From the NCBI RefSeq assembly GCF_013410565.1, contig NZ_JACCFO010000001.1:2666001-2730000 (forward strand): DNA of 64,000 bases, written 5' to 3'. Below, piece after piece: positions 17,182 through 28,509 of this stretch. Each line of letters starts with the position of its first letter. Within the stretch, counting starts at the first letter, position 1. The position numbers and the translations under genes are program-made. The notes under the pieces are model-generated. The model searched no databases, was not told the DNA's origin, and worked only from the letters and a program-made list of their open reading frames with translations. The stretch is from Streptomonospora nanhaiensis. GTDB lineage: Bacteria; Actinomycetota; Actinomycetes; Streptosporangiales; Streptosporangiaceae.

Positions 17182-18603
17182 GTGAGTTCCACATCGACCG
17201 CCGCCGGCGGTCAGCCCCAGACATCGTCGGGATCGTCTTCGGCGATCCTGGGCGTGCTGCAGCGCATCGGCCGCAGCCTGATGATGCCCATCGCCGTCCT
17301 GCCGGCCGCCGCCATCCTGCTGCGGCTGGGCCAGGGCGACATGCTCGGCGGCAACGGCGCCGAGCCCGGCGGCCTGGCCGACGTCGGCGGCCTCGGCTGG
17401 ATGGAGCCCGTGGCGGGCGTCATCGGCACCGCCGGCGACGCCCTCTTCCAGGCGCTGCCGCTGCTGTTCGCGGTGGGCGTGGCCATCGGCTTCGCCCGGC
17501 GCGCCGACGGCTCCACCGCCCTGGCCGCGGTCGTGGGCTACGTGGTCTTCGACCGCGTGACCCGCTACATGTTCTTCAACTTCGACCCCAGTGGCGAGCT
17601 GCGCGAGCGGATCACGACCTTCGACGCCGAGGGCGCCGAGGCGATCAACTGGGGCGTCAAGAACCCCACCGACGTCCTCGGCGGCATCGTGATCGGCCTG
17701 CTGGCGGCGCTGCTGTGGCAGCGCTACTACCGCGTGAAGCTGCCGGCCTGGCTCGGCTTCTTCGGCGGGCGCCGGTTCGTCCCCATCGTCACGGCTGTGG
17801 CGGCCCTGGTGGTGGCGGTCGTGTTCGGGTTCGTGTGGCCCACGGTGGGCGGCTGGATCAACGGCCTCGGCGAGTGGATCGTCGGCTCGGGCGCGGTGGG
17901 CGCCGGCGTCTACGGCGTGGTCAACCGGCTGCTGCTGCCGTTCGGGCTGCACCACATCGTCAACTCCGTGGTGTGGTTCGTGTTCGGCAGCTACACCGAC
18001 CCGGCCACCGGCGACGTGGTCCACGGCGAGATCAACCGCTACCTGGCGGGCGACCCCACGGCCGGCGGCTTCCTGTCGGGCTTCTTCCCGGTGCTGATGT
18101 TCGGCCTGCCCGCGGCGGCCCTGGCGATGTGGCGCGCGGCGCACCCCAGCCAGCGCGCGGCGGTGGGCGGCATCATGATCTCGGCGGCGCTGACCGCGTT
18201 CGTCACCGGTATCACCGAGCCGATCGAGTTCGCGTTCATCTTCATCGCGCCGGTGCTGTACGCGGTGCACGTGGTGCTGACCGGTGTCTCGATGGCGCTG
18301 CTCAACGCGCTCGACGCGCACCTGGGCTTCGGGTTCTCGGCGGGCCTGATCGACCTGCTGCTCAACGCGTTCAAGTCCAACACCACCGGCCTGCTGTGGA
18401 TCCTGCTGCTGGGCGTGGTCTACTTCGGCCTGTACTACGTGGTCTTCTACTTCCTGATCACCCGGATGAACCTGCCCACCCCCGGGCGGGAGCCGGTGGA
18501 GGAGAAGGCCTCGGTGGCGGCCAACCCCGACACCGCTCCGGCCGCCGGCACCCCGGCGGACAAGGGCGGCGAGGGCGGCACCCCGCCGCCGTCGGCGCCC
18601 TAG
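17182..18603 (+). CDS. PTS EIIC permease, glucose/N-acetylglucosamine type
   Basis: This 473-residue membrane protein is the sugar-translocating EIIC of the glucose superfamily. About ten hydrophobic segments run from residue 30 to 435. Family motifs include RSLMMPIAVLPAAAILLRLG at 33-52, LPFGLHHIVNSVVWF near 253-267 and FVTGITEPIEFAFIF near 338-352, where the ITEPIEF loop binds the sugar. EIIB and EIIA domains are absent and are supplied by the separate genes across the regulator. The Pro/Ala-rich C-terminal tail after residue 440 is probably cytoplasmic and disordered. The GTG has GGGAGGAA 6 bases upstream. It lies 75 bases after the GntR gene and is probably co-transcribed with it. Sugar specificity (GlcNAc or glucose) cannot be decided from sequence alone; context favours an amino sugar. 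Confidence 0.93.
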   Translation: MSSTSTAAGGQPQTSSGSSSAILGVLQRIGRSLMMPIAVLPAAAILLRLGQGDMLGGNGAEPGGLADVGGLGWMEPVAGVIGTAGDALFQALPLLFAVGVAIGFARRADGSTALAAVVGYVVFDRVTRYMFFNFDPSGELRERITTFDAEGAEAINWGVKNPTDVLGGIVIGLLAALLWQRYYRVKLPAWLGFFGGRRFVPIVTAVAALVVAVVFGFVWPTVGGWINGLGEWIVGSGAVGAGVYGVVNRLLLPFGLHHIVNSVVWFVFGSYTDPATGDVVHGEINRYLAGDPTAGGFLSGFFPVLMFGLPAAALAMWRAAHPSQRAAVGGIMISAALTAFVTGITEPIEFAFIFIAPVLYAVHVVLTGVSMALLNALDAHLGFGFSAGLIDLLLNAFKSNTTGLLWILLLGVVYFGLYYVVFYFLITRMNLPTPGREPVEEKASVAANPDTAPAAGTPADKGGEGGTPPPSAP

Positions 18604-18744
18604 CGGCCGCCGGTCGGCCACGGCACACGGGGGGCGGGTCCCGCGCGGGCGGGGCCCGCCCCCTCCGTTCGGGGCCGGCGAGCGGACCGGCCGGGGCCGT
18701 GCCGGGGCGGCCGCCCCCGTTTCCCGGACGAGCCCGCGAACGCC

Positions 18745-18781
18745 GACGGCGGCCGGAGGATCGTCCTCCGGCCGCCGTCGT
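18745..18781. terminator. Strong hairpin between EIIC and secA
   Basis: Arms 18745-18761 and 18765-18781 are perfectly complementary over 17 bp with a TCG loop. It lies between the convergent EIIC and secA genes and can serve both. There is no U-tract. Confidence 0.75.
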
Positions 18782-18814
18782 GTGCCGGTGCCCGGCCCCG
18801 CCCGCCGACGCCTG

Positions 18815-21724
<2,910 letters not shown>

Positions 21725-21996
21725 TTGCTATGCGCTCCTCGCAGATCTGGGCCCGCGTCCGGAGGCGGGACGGATCCTTGACCCCCAGCTTTCCATCGTA
21801 GGCGACCCTATTGCCTCGCCGTACACGCACGCGTCGTCACTGTGGATGGCCGCCCGGCGTGCCGCCGCGTGTTGTCCTCCGTTTACTTCGCAGGTGGCGG
21901 GGATACCCGAAGAAGGAAGACGGAAAGGACGCAAGGACCGAGCCGAAAACGGCAGCGCGTGCGAAGTGCACGCCGATTGGTACCGGGGGTGCCGAA

Positions 21997-22437
21997 ATGA
22001 CCGAACCGAAAGGCAGCGACACCGGCCACGACCACCGCAGCGCCGAAGGCGGCGACGGCGCGTTCGAGCGCGACAAGAAGCAGGAGCACCGCTACGTCCG
22101 CGGCTACCAGGGCGAGGGCGGGCAGTTCGCGCCCACCCAGAGCCACCGCGGGCGGATCGGGTCCTGGCTGGCGGTCGGCGTGATCGTCGTGGGGTTCGTG
22201 CTGGGCGGCCTGGGGATCGCGCTCGGGCTCAACTGGTGGCTGATCGGCGCGGCCGTGGTGCTCATGGCCGTCGGCGGCGTGCTCTGCTTCGTCACCGACA
22301 TTTTCACCGACGTCGTGCTGGACTCCCCCCACCACGAGTCGGAGGAACCGCACAACACCCCCCTGCACCGGATCAAGGCGCACGACCGCGCCCAGGCCGA
22401 ACTGCGCGACGGCCACCGCGCCGCCACCGACACCTGA
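21997..22437 (+). CDS. Small two-span membrane protein (HGxxPAAW-like topology)
   Basis: This 146-residue protein has a charged, His/Asp/Gly-rich N-terminus (about 1-50), two hydrophobic spans (WLAVGVIVVGFVLGGLGIAL and WWLIGAAVVLMAVGGVLCFV, about 57-100) and a hydrophilic tail rich in His and Glu. The membrane part resembles small actinobacterial HGxxPAAW-type proteins, but the HGxxPAAW motif itself is not present (SHRGRIGSW instead). Function unknown. The ATG has GGGGGT 7 bases upstream. It is divergent from secA and convergent with hpf. I am confident that the gene is real and only mildly confident in the family comparison. Confidence 0.7.
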   Translation: MTEPKGSDTGHDHRSAEGGDGAFERDKKQEHRYVRGYQGEGGQFAPTQSHRGRIGSWLAVGVIVVGFVLGGLGIALGLNWWLIGAAVVLMAVGGVLCFVTDIFTDVVLDSPHHESEEPHNTPLHRIKAHDRAQAELRDGHRAATDT

Positions 22438-22449
22438 CGCGCCCGCTTC

Positions 22450-22486
22450 GCGCCGACGCCCCGGTCCCGTGCCGGGGCGTCGGCGC
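22450..22486. terminator. Hairpin between the small membrane protein gene and hpf
   Basis: Arms 22450-22464 and 22472-22486 are perfectly complementary (15 bp, 7-base loop). It is located in the 95-base gap between two convergent genes. Confidence 0.75.
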
Positions 22487-22532
22487 GCGCGGGTCAGGCG
22501 GCGGGGGCGCGGGAACGCACCCGCCGGAGAAG

Positions 22533-23210
22533 TCAGTCGACCAGGCGGAGCACGCCGTAGTTGAACCCCTTGCGGCGGTAGACCACGCTGGGGGCGTCGC
22601 GGTCCTCGTCGTGGAACAGGTAGAAGTCGTGCCCGACGAGTTCCATCTCCAGGAGGGCCTGGTCGATGGTCATCGGCTTGGCGGAGTGGAACTTCTCGCG
22701 GACGATCACCGGCCGCCCGCCCTGGGTGTCGAGTTCGACGAACTCGTCGGCGAACTGGTCGTCAACGGCCGCACCGTCGAACTCGTCGGGTTCGCGGGCC
22801 GGGCGCGGCACCGCCGGAGGTTCGGCGACCTCGCCAAGGGCGCCCGGGGTGCCGTTGGCGAGGCTCGCGGTGGCGGCGGCCACCGACACCGGGGCCCGGT
22901 TGCCCTTGTGGACCTTCTTGCGATCGGCGAGTTTGCGCAGCCGCGCCTCGATGCGGTCGACCGCGAGGTCGAGCGCGTTGTAGCGGTCGGCGGCGCACGC
23001 TTCGCTGCGGATGACCGGGCCGGCGGAGCGGATGGTCAGCTCGACGCGTTCGCATTCGTCGGCGAGCTTGGGATTCCGCTCCTTGGACACCTCCACATCG
23101 ACGGTCATGCCCTTCTTCTCCCACTTGGAGAGCTTGCGCAGCTTGTTCTCGACGTGCTGCCGGAACTTGTCGCTGACACCCGTGCGGCGACCTTTGACGA
23201 TGATGTCCAC
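22533..23210 (-). CDS. hpf: Ribosome hibernation promoting factor, long form
   Basis: This 225-residue long-type HPF has an N-terminal S30AE/RaiA domain (about 1-100, DIIVKGRRTGVSDKFRQHVENKLRKLSKW). A basic/Ala-rich linker follows, then the C-terminal dimerisation domain (about 165-225, RPVIVREKFHSAKPMTIDQALLEMELVGHDFYLFHDEDRDAPSVVYRRKGFNYGVLRLV). Long HPF proteins join 70S ribosomes into inactive 100S dimers in stationary phase or under stress. The GTG at 23210 has AAGGGGG 5 bases upstream. The secA-hpf-comF order is conserved in mycobacteria. The 823-base region upstream is unusually long and may carry its promoter. Confidence 0.96.
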   Translation of the reverse strand: MDIIVKGRRTGVSDKFRQHVENKLRKLSKWEKKGMTVDVEVSKERNPKLADECERVELTIRSAGPVIRSEACAADRYNALDLAVDRIEARLRKLADRKKVHKGNRAPVSVAAATASLANGTPGALGEVAEPPAVPRPAREPDEFDGAAVDDQFADEFVELDTQGGRPVIVREKFHSAKPMTIDQALLEMELVGHDFYLFHDEDRDAPSVVYRRKGFNYGVLRLVD

Positions 23211-24033
23211 TAGACCCCCTTCAACGCGTGACCATCGGAGTCGATGGCCCGTGGTGCTGGCGTTTCACCGCTGCGCGCCGGACGACGCGGAGCGGCTCGA
23301 CGTCTCCGCGTGCCTCCTCTCCGTCCACCCGCCGCGCCGGAGAGGCGGGCGCGGGTGGCTGGGTCGGTCCTGGTGCCTATGGTCCTGGTGCCTATGGTGT
23401 TGTGGCTCTCCGTATACCCACAAGATCACGGCTCGTATCCGGGTGCGGGGCGCCAATCGCGCGGCGGGGGAACCCGAATCGGACACCGCGGACACGCCGG
23501 GCGGAGGCGCGGCCCGGGCGGGGTCGGAATCGGTGCCGGAGGCGGGCGCGGCGCGGCGGGAGCGGCGGCGGGGAGCGGATCCGGGGCACGCCGAAGGGGC
23601 ATGCCACCCGTCCGGCCGACCTGGTCTTCGTCCCCACATCCGCCTGCTGAGGGGGTCGCCGCGCTTGAGTGCGACTACTGCCCTTCTCCCGCCAGCGAGG
23701 GACATCGGGTCCCTCCGCGGGGCAGGACTTACCTCTAAGCCGCACCGTGATCGGTCGACGAAAAGTCGCCTTACGTGGGCCGTTTCGCCTGCGGCTGGCA
23801 TCGGCTTGCCGGATTCGCGCCCCCGCGAGGGGACGCTGTACCCGGCGCAACCACGGACCCGGACGGGTGCCATGTCCTGAACGCTAACCCGAGTTCCCTC
23901 AGATGTCAGGTCGCGATCGTGCTCCGTACGGCCCCGGCGGGCACGCGAAGTGCGGCGAACGCGCCGATCAGGCGGCGAATTCGGGGCAAAGGTAAAAAAT
24001 CAGCGCGGTGGTGTCCGCACGGCCGCTCGGGGG
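23211..24033. other. Long intergenic region between hpf and comF
   Basis: No convincing gene is seen in these 823 bases: the frames on both strands are Arg/Pro-rich with no family resemblance and weak ribosome sites. A 15-base unit is tandemly duplicated at 23366-23395. A perfect 7-bp hairpin with a 5-base loop lies at 23697-23715. The part from about 23640 to 24010 is less GC-rich than the surrounding genes. This spacing could hold the hpf promoter with a long leader or an unannotated structured RNA. Confidence 0.4.
23366..23395. repeat. 15-bp perfect tandem duplication
   Basis: The unit GGTCCTGGTGCCTAT occurs twice head to tail, followed by a partial third start (GGT). It lies about 155 bases upstream of the hpf start codon. 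Confidence 0.8.
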
Positions 24034-24756
24034 TCACCGGCGCTCGCTCAGCACGGCTCCGCCCACCACCCGGGCGCCGGCCGCCCGCAGCGCCCGCGCC
24101 GCCTCGGCGAGGGTGGCGCCGGTGGTGACGACGTCGTCGACGACCACGACCGGCGCACCCCGCACGGCGCCGCCGCGCGCCCGGCCGGGCACCCCGGCCG
24201 GGCCGGCGCGGACCGCCAGCGCGCCGGTGAGGTTGGCGCGCCGCCCTGCGCGGTCGAGCCCCACCTGGTCGGCCACGCGCCGCCGGTGGACCAGCAGCGG
24301 CGCCACCCGGTGGCCGCGGGCCGCCGGCGCCCGCGCGGCGGCGTGCGCCAGCAGCGCCACGGGGTCGTAGCCGCGCCTGCGCAGGGCGCCGGGCCGCGCG
24401 GGCACCGGCACCAGCAGCACGCCGGGGCGCGGCCCCGCGGCGGCGGCCGCGGCCGCCGCCAGCCGCGCGCCCAGCGGCGCGGCCAGCCCGCGCGCGCCGC
24501 GCTCCTTGAACTCCAGCAGCAGCACGCGGTCGAGGCCGCGGTGGTAGCCCGCGGCCCACACCGGCGGGCAGCCGGGCCGGTGCCGGCAGCGGTGGGCGCG
24601 GGCGCCGATCCCGGCCGCGCAGCGGCGGCACAGCCGGGGCCCGGACCGGCCGCAGGCGGCGCAGCGGTCGCCCAGCAGCAGCGCGGCGAGCACGGCCAGG
24701 GCGGGGCGGGGGCCGGGGGTGCGGACGAGGGGCGGGTGCGCGGTGAACCGTTCCAT
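24034..24756 (-). CDS. ComF family phosphoribosyltransferase-like protein
   Basis: This 240-residue ComF-type protein has an N-terminal double-zinc-finger-like region (CAACGRSGPRLCRRC, about 33-47). It ends with a type I phosphoribosyltransferase fold whose PRPP loop reads VVVVDDVVTTGATLAEAARAL near residues 203-223. The intermediate VLLVPVPARPGALRRRGYDPVALLAHA block is conserved in ComFC proteins. In naturally competent bacteria ComFC is needed for DNA uptake; in actinomycetes its role is not established. The protein is extremely Ala/Arg-rich. It follows lpqB by 96 bases on the same strand and may be the last gene of the mtrA-mtrB-lpqB operon, as in mycobacteria. Confidence 0.9.
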   Translation of the reverse strand: MERFTAHPPLVRTPGPRPALAVLAALLLGDRCAACGRSGPRLCRRCAAGIGARAHRCRHRPGCPPVWAAGYHRGLDRVLLLEFKERGARGLAAPLGARLAAAAAAAAGPRPGVLLVPVPARPGALRRRGYDPVALLAHAAARAPAARGHRVAPLLVHRRRVADQVGLDRAGRRANLTGALAVRAGPAGVPGRARGGAVRGAPVVVVDDVVTTGATLAEAARALRAAGARVVGGAVLSERR

Positions 24757-24852
24757 GGCCCCAGGTTCGCCGCGCGCCCCGGCAGGCCGCCACCCGGTCC
24801 GGCGGCCTGTGGATAACCCGGGCGCCGCCCGGCGGCGGCCGGCCCGCCGAGG

Positions 24853-26757
24853 TCAGCCCGGGTAGACCGGGTTGGTGCCGTCGATGACCCGCTGCCAGGT
24901 GATCCGGTCGTTGGTCATCCAGATGTGGTCGTCCTCGACGCTGGACAGCAGCGGCAGCCCCGGCGCGGCGGTCACCGCCACCATGTCGGTGCCCGGCGGC
25001 GCCCCCGCGCTGGTGGTCTCGGTGCTGCCGTCCAGCGACACCAGGTAGCCCTGGTCGGCGCCGCGGCCGTCGCGCCCCAGCACCACCAGCTGGTCGCCGC
25101 TGCGCCAGGAGACGTCGGAGACCTCGTCCAGCTCGGTGGCCAGCGGCAGCGCGTCGCCGAGCTGCACCCCGCCCCGGGAGTGCACCACGCGGCCCACCGC
25201 CAGCTCCGGCGCGCCGCCCCGGCCGTCCTCGCTGATGACCGCGGCCCGCGTGCCGTCGCGCGACATCCGCAACTGGGTCACGACCACGTCGGCCAGCTCG
25301 GGCGCGCTGACCTCCACGGGGTCGGTGCCCCCGCGCAGCATCCACAGCCGCGTGCCGGGGTCGCCGGACTCGGCGCCGCTCGGCGAGGGCGAGGCGGGCG
25401 GGTCGCCCCGCTCGGTGTCCTCCTCGACGGCCTGCTCCTCGTCCTCCTCGTCGGAGGCCGCGCCCTCGGAGACGTCCTCGGCGACCCACAGGTTGCCGTA
25501 GCCGTCCCAGGACAGCGCGGTGTACTCGCCGCCGGACAGCACGGTGGCGTACTCGCTGTCCTGGCCGGTCCCGGCCACCACGACCGCGTCGTCCTCGGCG
25601 CTGATCCCGGCCACCTGGTCCTCGTCCAGCGACACCGCGTGCCGCTCCAGCGGGACGTCGCCCAGCCCGGCGGCGCCCTGCACGCGCGCCTCCTGGGGCA
25701 GGCTGTCCAGGGCGTCGCTCTCCAGCGCCCACATCTGGCCGTCGCGGACGAAGTAGGCGCGCAGGTTGCCGGTGACACCGGAGGGATTGACCGACTCCCA
25801 GTCGCCGCCGCCGGTGAGCAGGTTCTCGCCCTCCTCGCCGGGGATCTCGATCTCCTCGCCGCCCACGCGCAGGATCAGCTCCTCGACCTCGGGCAGCTGG
25901 CGCAGCGTCCACACCAGCTGCGCGCCCATGCCGAAGCGCTCCTCGGCGCCGTCCGCCGGGGTGTCGATCTCGACGGTGACGGTGCCGGAGTCGTAGGCGA
26001 CGTCGGCGTTGGCGCCGTCGGGGAACGCCGACTCCACCGCCGGGCGCAGCCAGCTCGTGGGGCCGTCGACCAGCATCTTCACCAGGCGCGGCGCCGACCG
26101 GTCGCTGCTGACCGGCAGGAACACCGGGTCGGGCACCAGGGTGCTGCGGTCGCGGTTGAAGAAGTACAGGTTGAGCGGCCGGTAGGCGAGGTCGACGTCG
26201 CTGCGGCTGAGGATGAGCTGGTCGGGCGGGTTGGAGATCCGCCACTCGCCGTCGTCGTTGCGCACCAGGTCGAAGGTGACGTCGATCAGCTCGCCGTCGG
26301 CGGGCAGGTACTGCCCGCTGCCGTCGATGGTGGCCATGCGGGTGCTGAGCAGCCGCACCCGCGCGGTGTCGCCCTCGTCGCCGGTGAGCCGGTCGATGGT
26401 CAGCTCGTCGGCGTCCTCGTAGACCAGGACCGGGCCGTTGGGGTTCCACTCGGCGCTGGGCCGGGCCGCCAGGTACTCGCGGGCGGCGCCGTGGTTCTCC
26501 TCGAAGCTGCCCATGCCCTTGAGGAAGCCGCGCACCAGGCCCTCGGGGGTGATGCCGGGCTGGGGACCGGGCGGCAGCTGGCGCACGTAGCGGCCGTCGG
26601 ACGCGGTGGCGCCGGTGTCGCCCCCGGCGCCCTCGACCACCGGCCCGCCGCTGGGCACGGTCGCGCAGCCCGACAGCGCGGCCAGCGCCAGCACCGCCAG
26701 GCCCGCGCGCACGCGCGGGCGGCTGGGGCGGGCGCGGTGGTGAAGGTCGGATGTCAT
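24853..26757 (-). CDS. lpqB: Lipoprotein LpqB, MtrAB accessory protein
   Basis: This 634-residue lipoprotein has a signal peptide and lipobox LAALSGC with lipidated Cys31. A GerMN-type domain follows (about residues 200-330, LNLYFFNRDRSTLVPDPVFLPVSSDRSAPRLVKMLVDGP), and the C-terminal part (about 350-634) is a beta-propeller with an acidic Glu/Ser/Pro linker inside. In mycobacteria LpqB binds the extracellular part of MtrB and tunes MtrA phosphorylation and cell division. The ATG overlaps the mtrB stop (ATGA), showing translational coupling. An upstream in-frame extension exists but lies wholly inside mtrB. The length is normal for the family. Confidence 0.95.
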   Translation of the reverse strand: MTSDLHHRARPSRPRVRAGLAVLALAALSGCATVPSGGPVVEGAGGDTGATASDGRYVRQLPPGPQPGITPEGLVRGFLKGMGSFEENHGAAREYLAARPSAEWNPNGPVLVYEDADELTIDRLTGDEGDTARVRLLSTRMATIDGSGQYLPADGELIDVTFDLVRNDDGEWRISNPPDQLILSRSDVDLAYRPLNLYFFNRDRSTLVPDPVFLPVSSDRSAPRLVKMLVDGPTSWLRPAVESAFPDGANADVAYDSGTVTVEIDTPADGAEERFGMGAQLVWTLRQLPEVEELILRVGGEEIEIPGEEGENLLTGGGDWESVNPSGVTGNLRAYFVRDGQMWALESDALDSLPQEARVQGAAGLGDVPLERHAVSLDEDQVAGISAEDDAVVVAGTGQDSEYATVLSGGEYTALSWDGYGNLWVAEDVSEGAASDEEDEEQAVEEDTERGDPPASPSPSGAESGDPGTRLWMLRGGTDPVEVSAPELADVVVTQLRMSRDGTRAAVISEDGRGGAPELAVGRVVHSRGGVQLGDALPLATELDEVSDVSWRSGDQLVVLGRDGRGADQGYLVSLDGSTETTSAGAPPGTDMVAVTAAPGLPLLSSVEDDHIWMTNDRITWQRVIDGTNPVYPG

Positions 26758-28478
26758 GCGCCCTCCCCCGGGCCGGCGGCGGTCTGGGCGGTGCGCTCCC
26801 CCATCGGCGCGGAGAAGCCGCGGGCGCGGCCGATGGCCATCTCGGGCGGTGCCAGCGGCAGCGGCGATCCGCGCAGCTCGGCGCCTGCCCGGCGCGGCAG
26901 CGACAGCCGGAACTGCGATCCCTTGCCGGGCATGCCCCACGCCTGGAGCCAGCCGCCGTGCAGCTGGGCGTCCTCCTTGGCGATGGACAGGCCCAGCCCG
27001 GTGCCGCCGGTGGTGCGCGCGCGGGCGGGGTCGGCGCGCCAGAAGCGGTCGAAGCACAGGTGCTCCTCGCCCTCCTTGAGGCCGACGCCGAAGTCGCGCA
27101 CGGCCACCGCCACCGCGTCGCGGTCGCCCGCGGCGGTGACGATGACGTCGCGCCCCTCGCTGTGCTCGATGGCGTTGACGATGAGGTTGCGCAGGATGCG
27201 GTTGATGCGGCGGGGGTCGAACTCGGCCACGCACGGCTCGGCCGGCAGCCGCAGCACCACCTTGATGCCGGTCTTCTCGGCGATCTGCTCGGCGTCGCCG
27301 ACCGCCTTCAGCACGGCGTCGCGGATGTCGACGGTCTCCAGCGACAGGGTGACCGCGCCGGCGTCGTGCCGGCTGATCTCCAGCAGGTCGGTGAGCAGCT
27401 CCTCGAACCGCTCCAACTGGCTCTGCAGCAGCTCCACCGACCGGCCCATGGTGGGGTCGAGCTGGTGGCGGTCCTCATACAGCAGGTCGCCGGCCATGCG
27501 GATGGTGGTCAGCGGGGTGCGCAGCTCGTGGGAGACGTCGGAGGCGAACTGGCGCTGGACCTGCGACAGCTCCTCCAGCTCGCGGATCTTCTCCTGGAGG
27601 TTGCCGGCCATGTCGTTGAACGAGATCGCCAGCCGGGCGAGGTCGTCCTCGCCGCGCACCTTCATGCGCTCGGTGAGGTCGCCCGAGGCCAGGCGCTCGG
27701 CCGACCCCGCCGCCGCCCGCACCGGGATCACCACCTGGCGGGTCACGACGTAGGCGATCACCGCCAGCAGCAGGATCAGCGCGGTGCCGACGAAGAAGAC
27801 GGTGTTCTGCACCAGGTCGAGCATCTGCTGCTCGTGGTCCAGCGGGAACAGGTAGTACAGCTCGTAGGAGTTGGACAGCCGCGCCCCCACCGCGAGCCCC
27901 GGCTGGCGGGTGTCGCCGCGGATGATCTCGGTGAAGGTGACGTACTGCTTCTCCAGCTCCAGGCTCTGGCCGACCTCGTCGCGCAGCCGCTGGGGCACGC
28001 TGGCCTCGTCGACGGTGGCGTAGCCGCTGAGGCCGCCGATGTCGGGCAGGATGACGACCTCGTAGAGGCCGGTGGCCCCGCTGTGGTTGGCCAGTTCGGC
28101 GGTGATCTCGGCGACCTGGCCGTCCTGGTCGGCGCTCTGGTCGCCGTCCTGCATCATGTTGATGGCGGTGGTCAGGCCGGCCTTGTGGTCGTTGAGGGCG
28201 GCCTCGCGCTTGGCCTCCAGCAGCCCGGTGAGCACCTGCTGCACCAGGAAGAACCCGAGCACGGCGGTGACCAGCGCCGAGATCAGCAGGGTGGTGGTGA
28301 CCACCCGCAGCTGCAGCGAGCGCCGCCAGCGGTGGTGCACGCCGCGCACCAGCGCCCGCGCGGCGCGCTGCGCGGTGAGGTAGCAGCGCACGGGCAGCCC
28401 GGCGAGCCGGTGCAGGGGCGAGCGCGCGGCGACCGCCCCCTCCGGGGGGCCCGCCGCGTCGACGCCGCCGCCGCTCAC
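26754..28478 (-). CDS. mtrB: Two-component sensor histidine kinase MtrB
   Basis: This 574-residue membrane kinase has one transmembrane helix near residues 57-80 (VVTTTLLISALVTAVLGFFLVQQV). An extracytoplasmic sensor domain of about 140 residues follows, then a second helix near 225-247, a HAMP domain, and a HisKA domain with phospho-His317 in FASDVSHELRTPLTTIR. The HATPase_c domain has NLIVNAIEHSEG (N box), FGVGLKEG and GGTGLGLSIAKE. It senses cell-wall or division status and phosphorylates MtrA. The GTG at 28478 lies 31 bases after mtrA; a longer frame would begin inside mtrA, so it is rejected. A Pro-rich tail after the kinase domain is of unknown role. Synteny and motifs make the identification firm. 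Confidence 0.96.
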   Translation of the reverse strand: MSGGGVDAAGPPEGAVAARSPLHRLAGLPVRCYLTAQRAARALVRGVHHRWRRSLQLRVVTTTLLISALVTAVLGFFLVQQVLTGLLEAKREAALNDHKAGLTTAINMMQDGDQSADQDGQVAEITAELANHSGATGLYEVVILPDIGGLSGYATVDEASVPQRLRDEVGQSLELEKQYVTFTEIIRGDTRQPGLAVGARLSNSYELYYLFPLDHEQQMLDLVQNTVFFVGTALILLLAVIAYVVTRQVVIPVRAAAGSAERLASGDLTERMKVRGEDDLARLAISFNDMAGNLQEKIRELEELSQVQRQFASDVSHELRTPLTTIRMAGDLLYEDRHQLDPTMGRSVELLQSQLERFEELLTDLLEISRHDAGAVTLSLETVDIRDAVLKAVGDAEQIAEKTGIKVVLRLPAEPCVAEFDPRRINRILRNLIVNAIEHSEGRDVIVTAAGDRDAVAVAVRDFGVGLKEGEEHLCFDRFWRADPARARTTGGTGLGLSIAKEDAQLHGGWLQAWGMPGKGSQFRLSLPRRAGAELRGSPLPLAPPEMAIGRARGFSAPMGERTAQTAAGPGEGA

Positions 28479-28509
28479 CTGCCGCTCACCCGCGCCCTGA
28501 CGTGCCGGC

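Noticed and set aside
23265-23873. 202-codon frame between comF and hpf
   Set aside because: Arg/Pro-rich, no ribosome site, no family resemblance; treated as non-coding.
23640-24010. Possible riboswitch (ACGCTAACCCGAG resembles part of the ydaO/c-di-AMP motif)
   Set aside because: The other conserved ydaO blocks are missing and no downstream gene on that strand fits.
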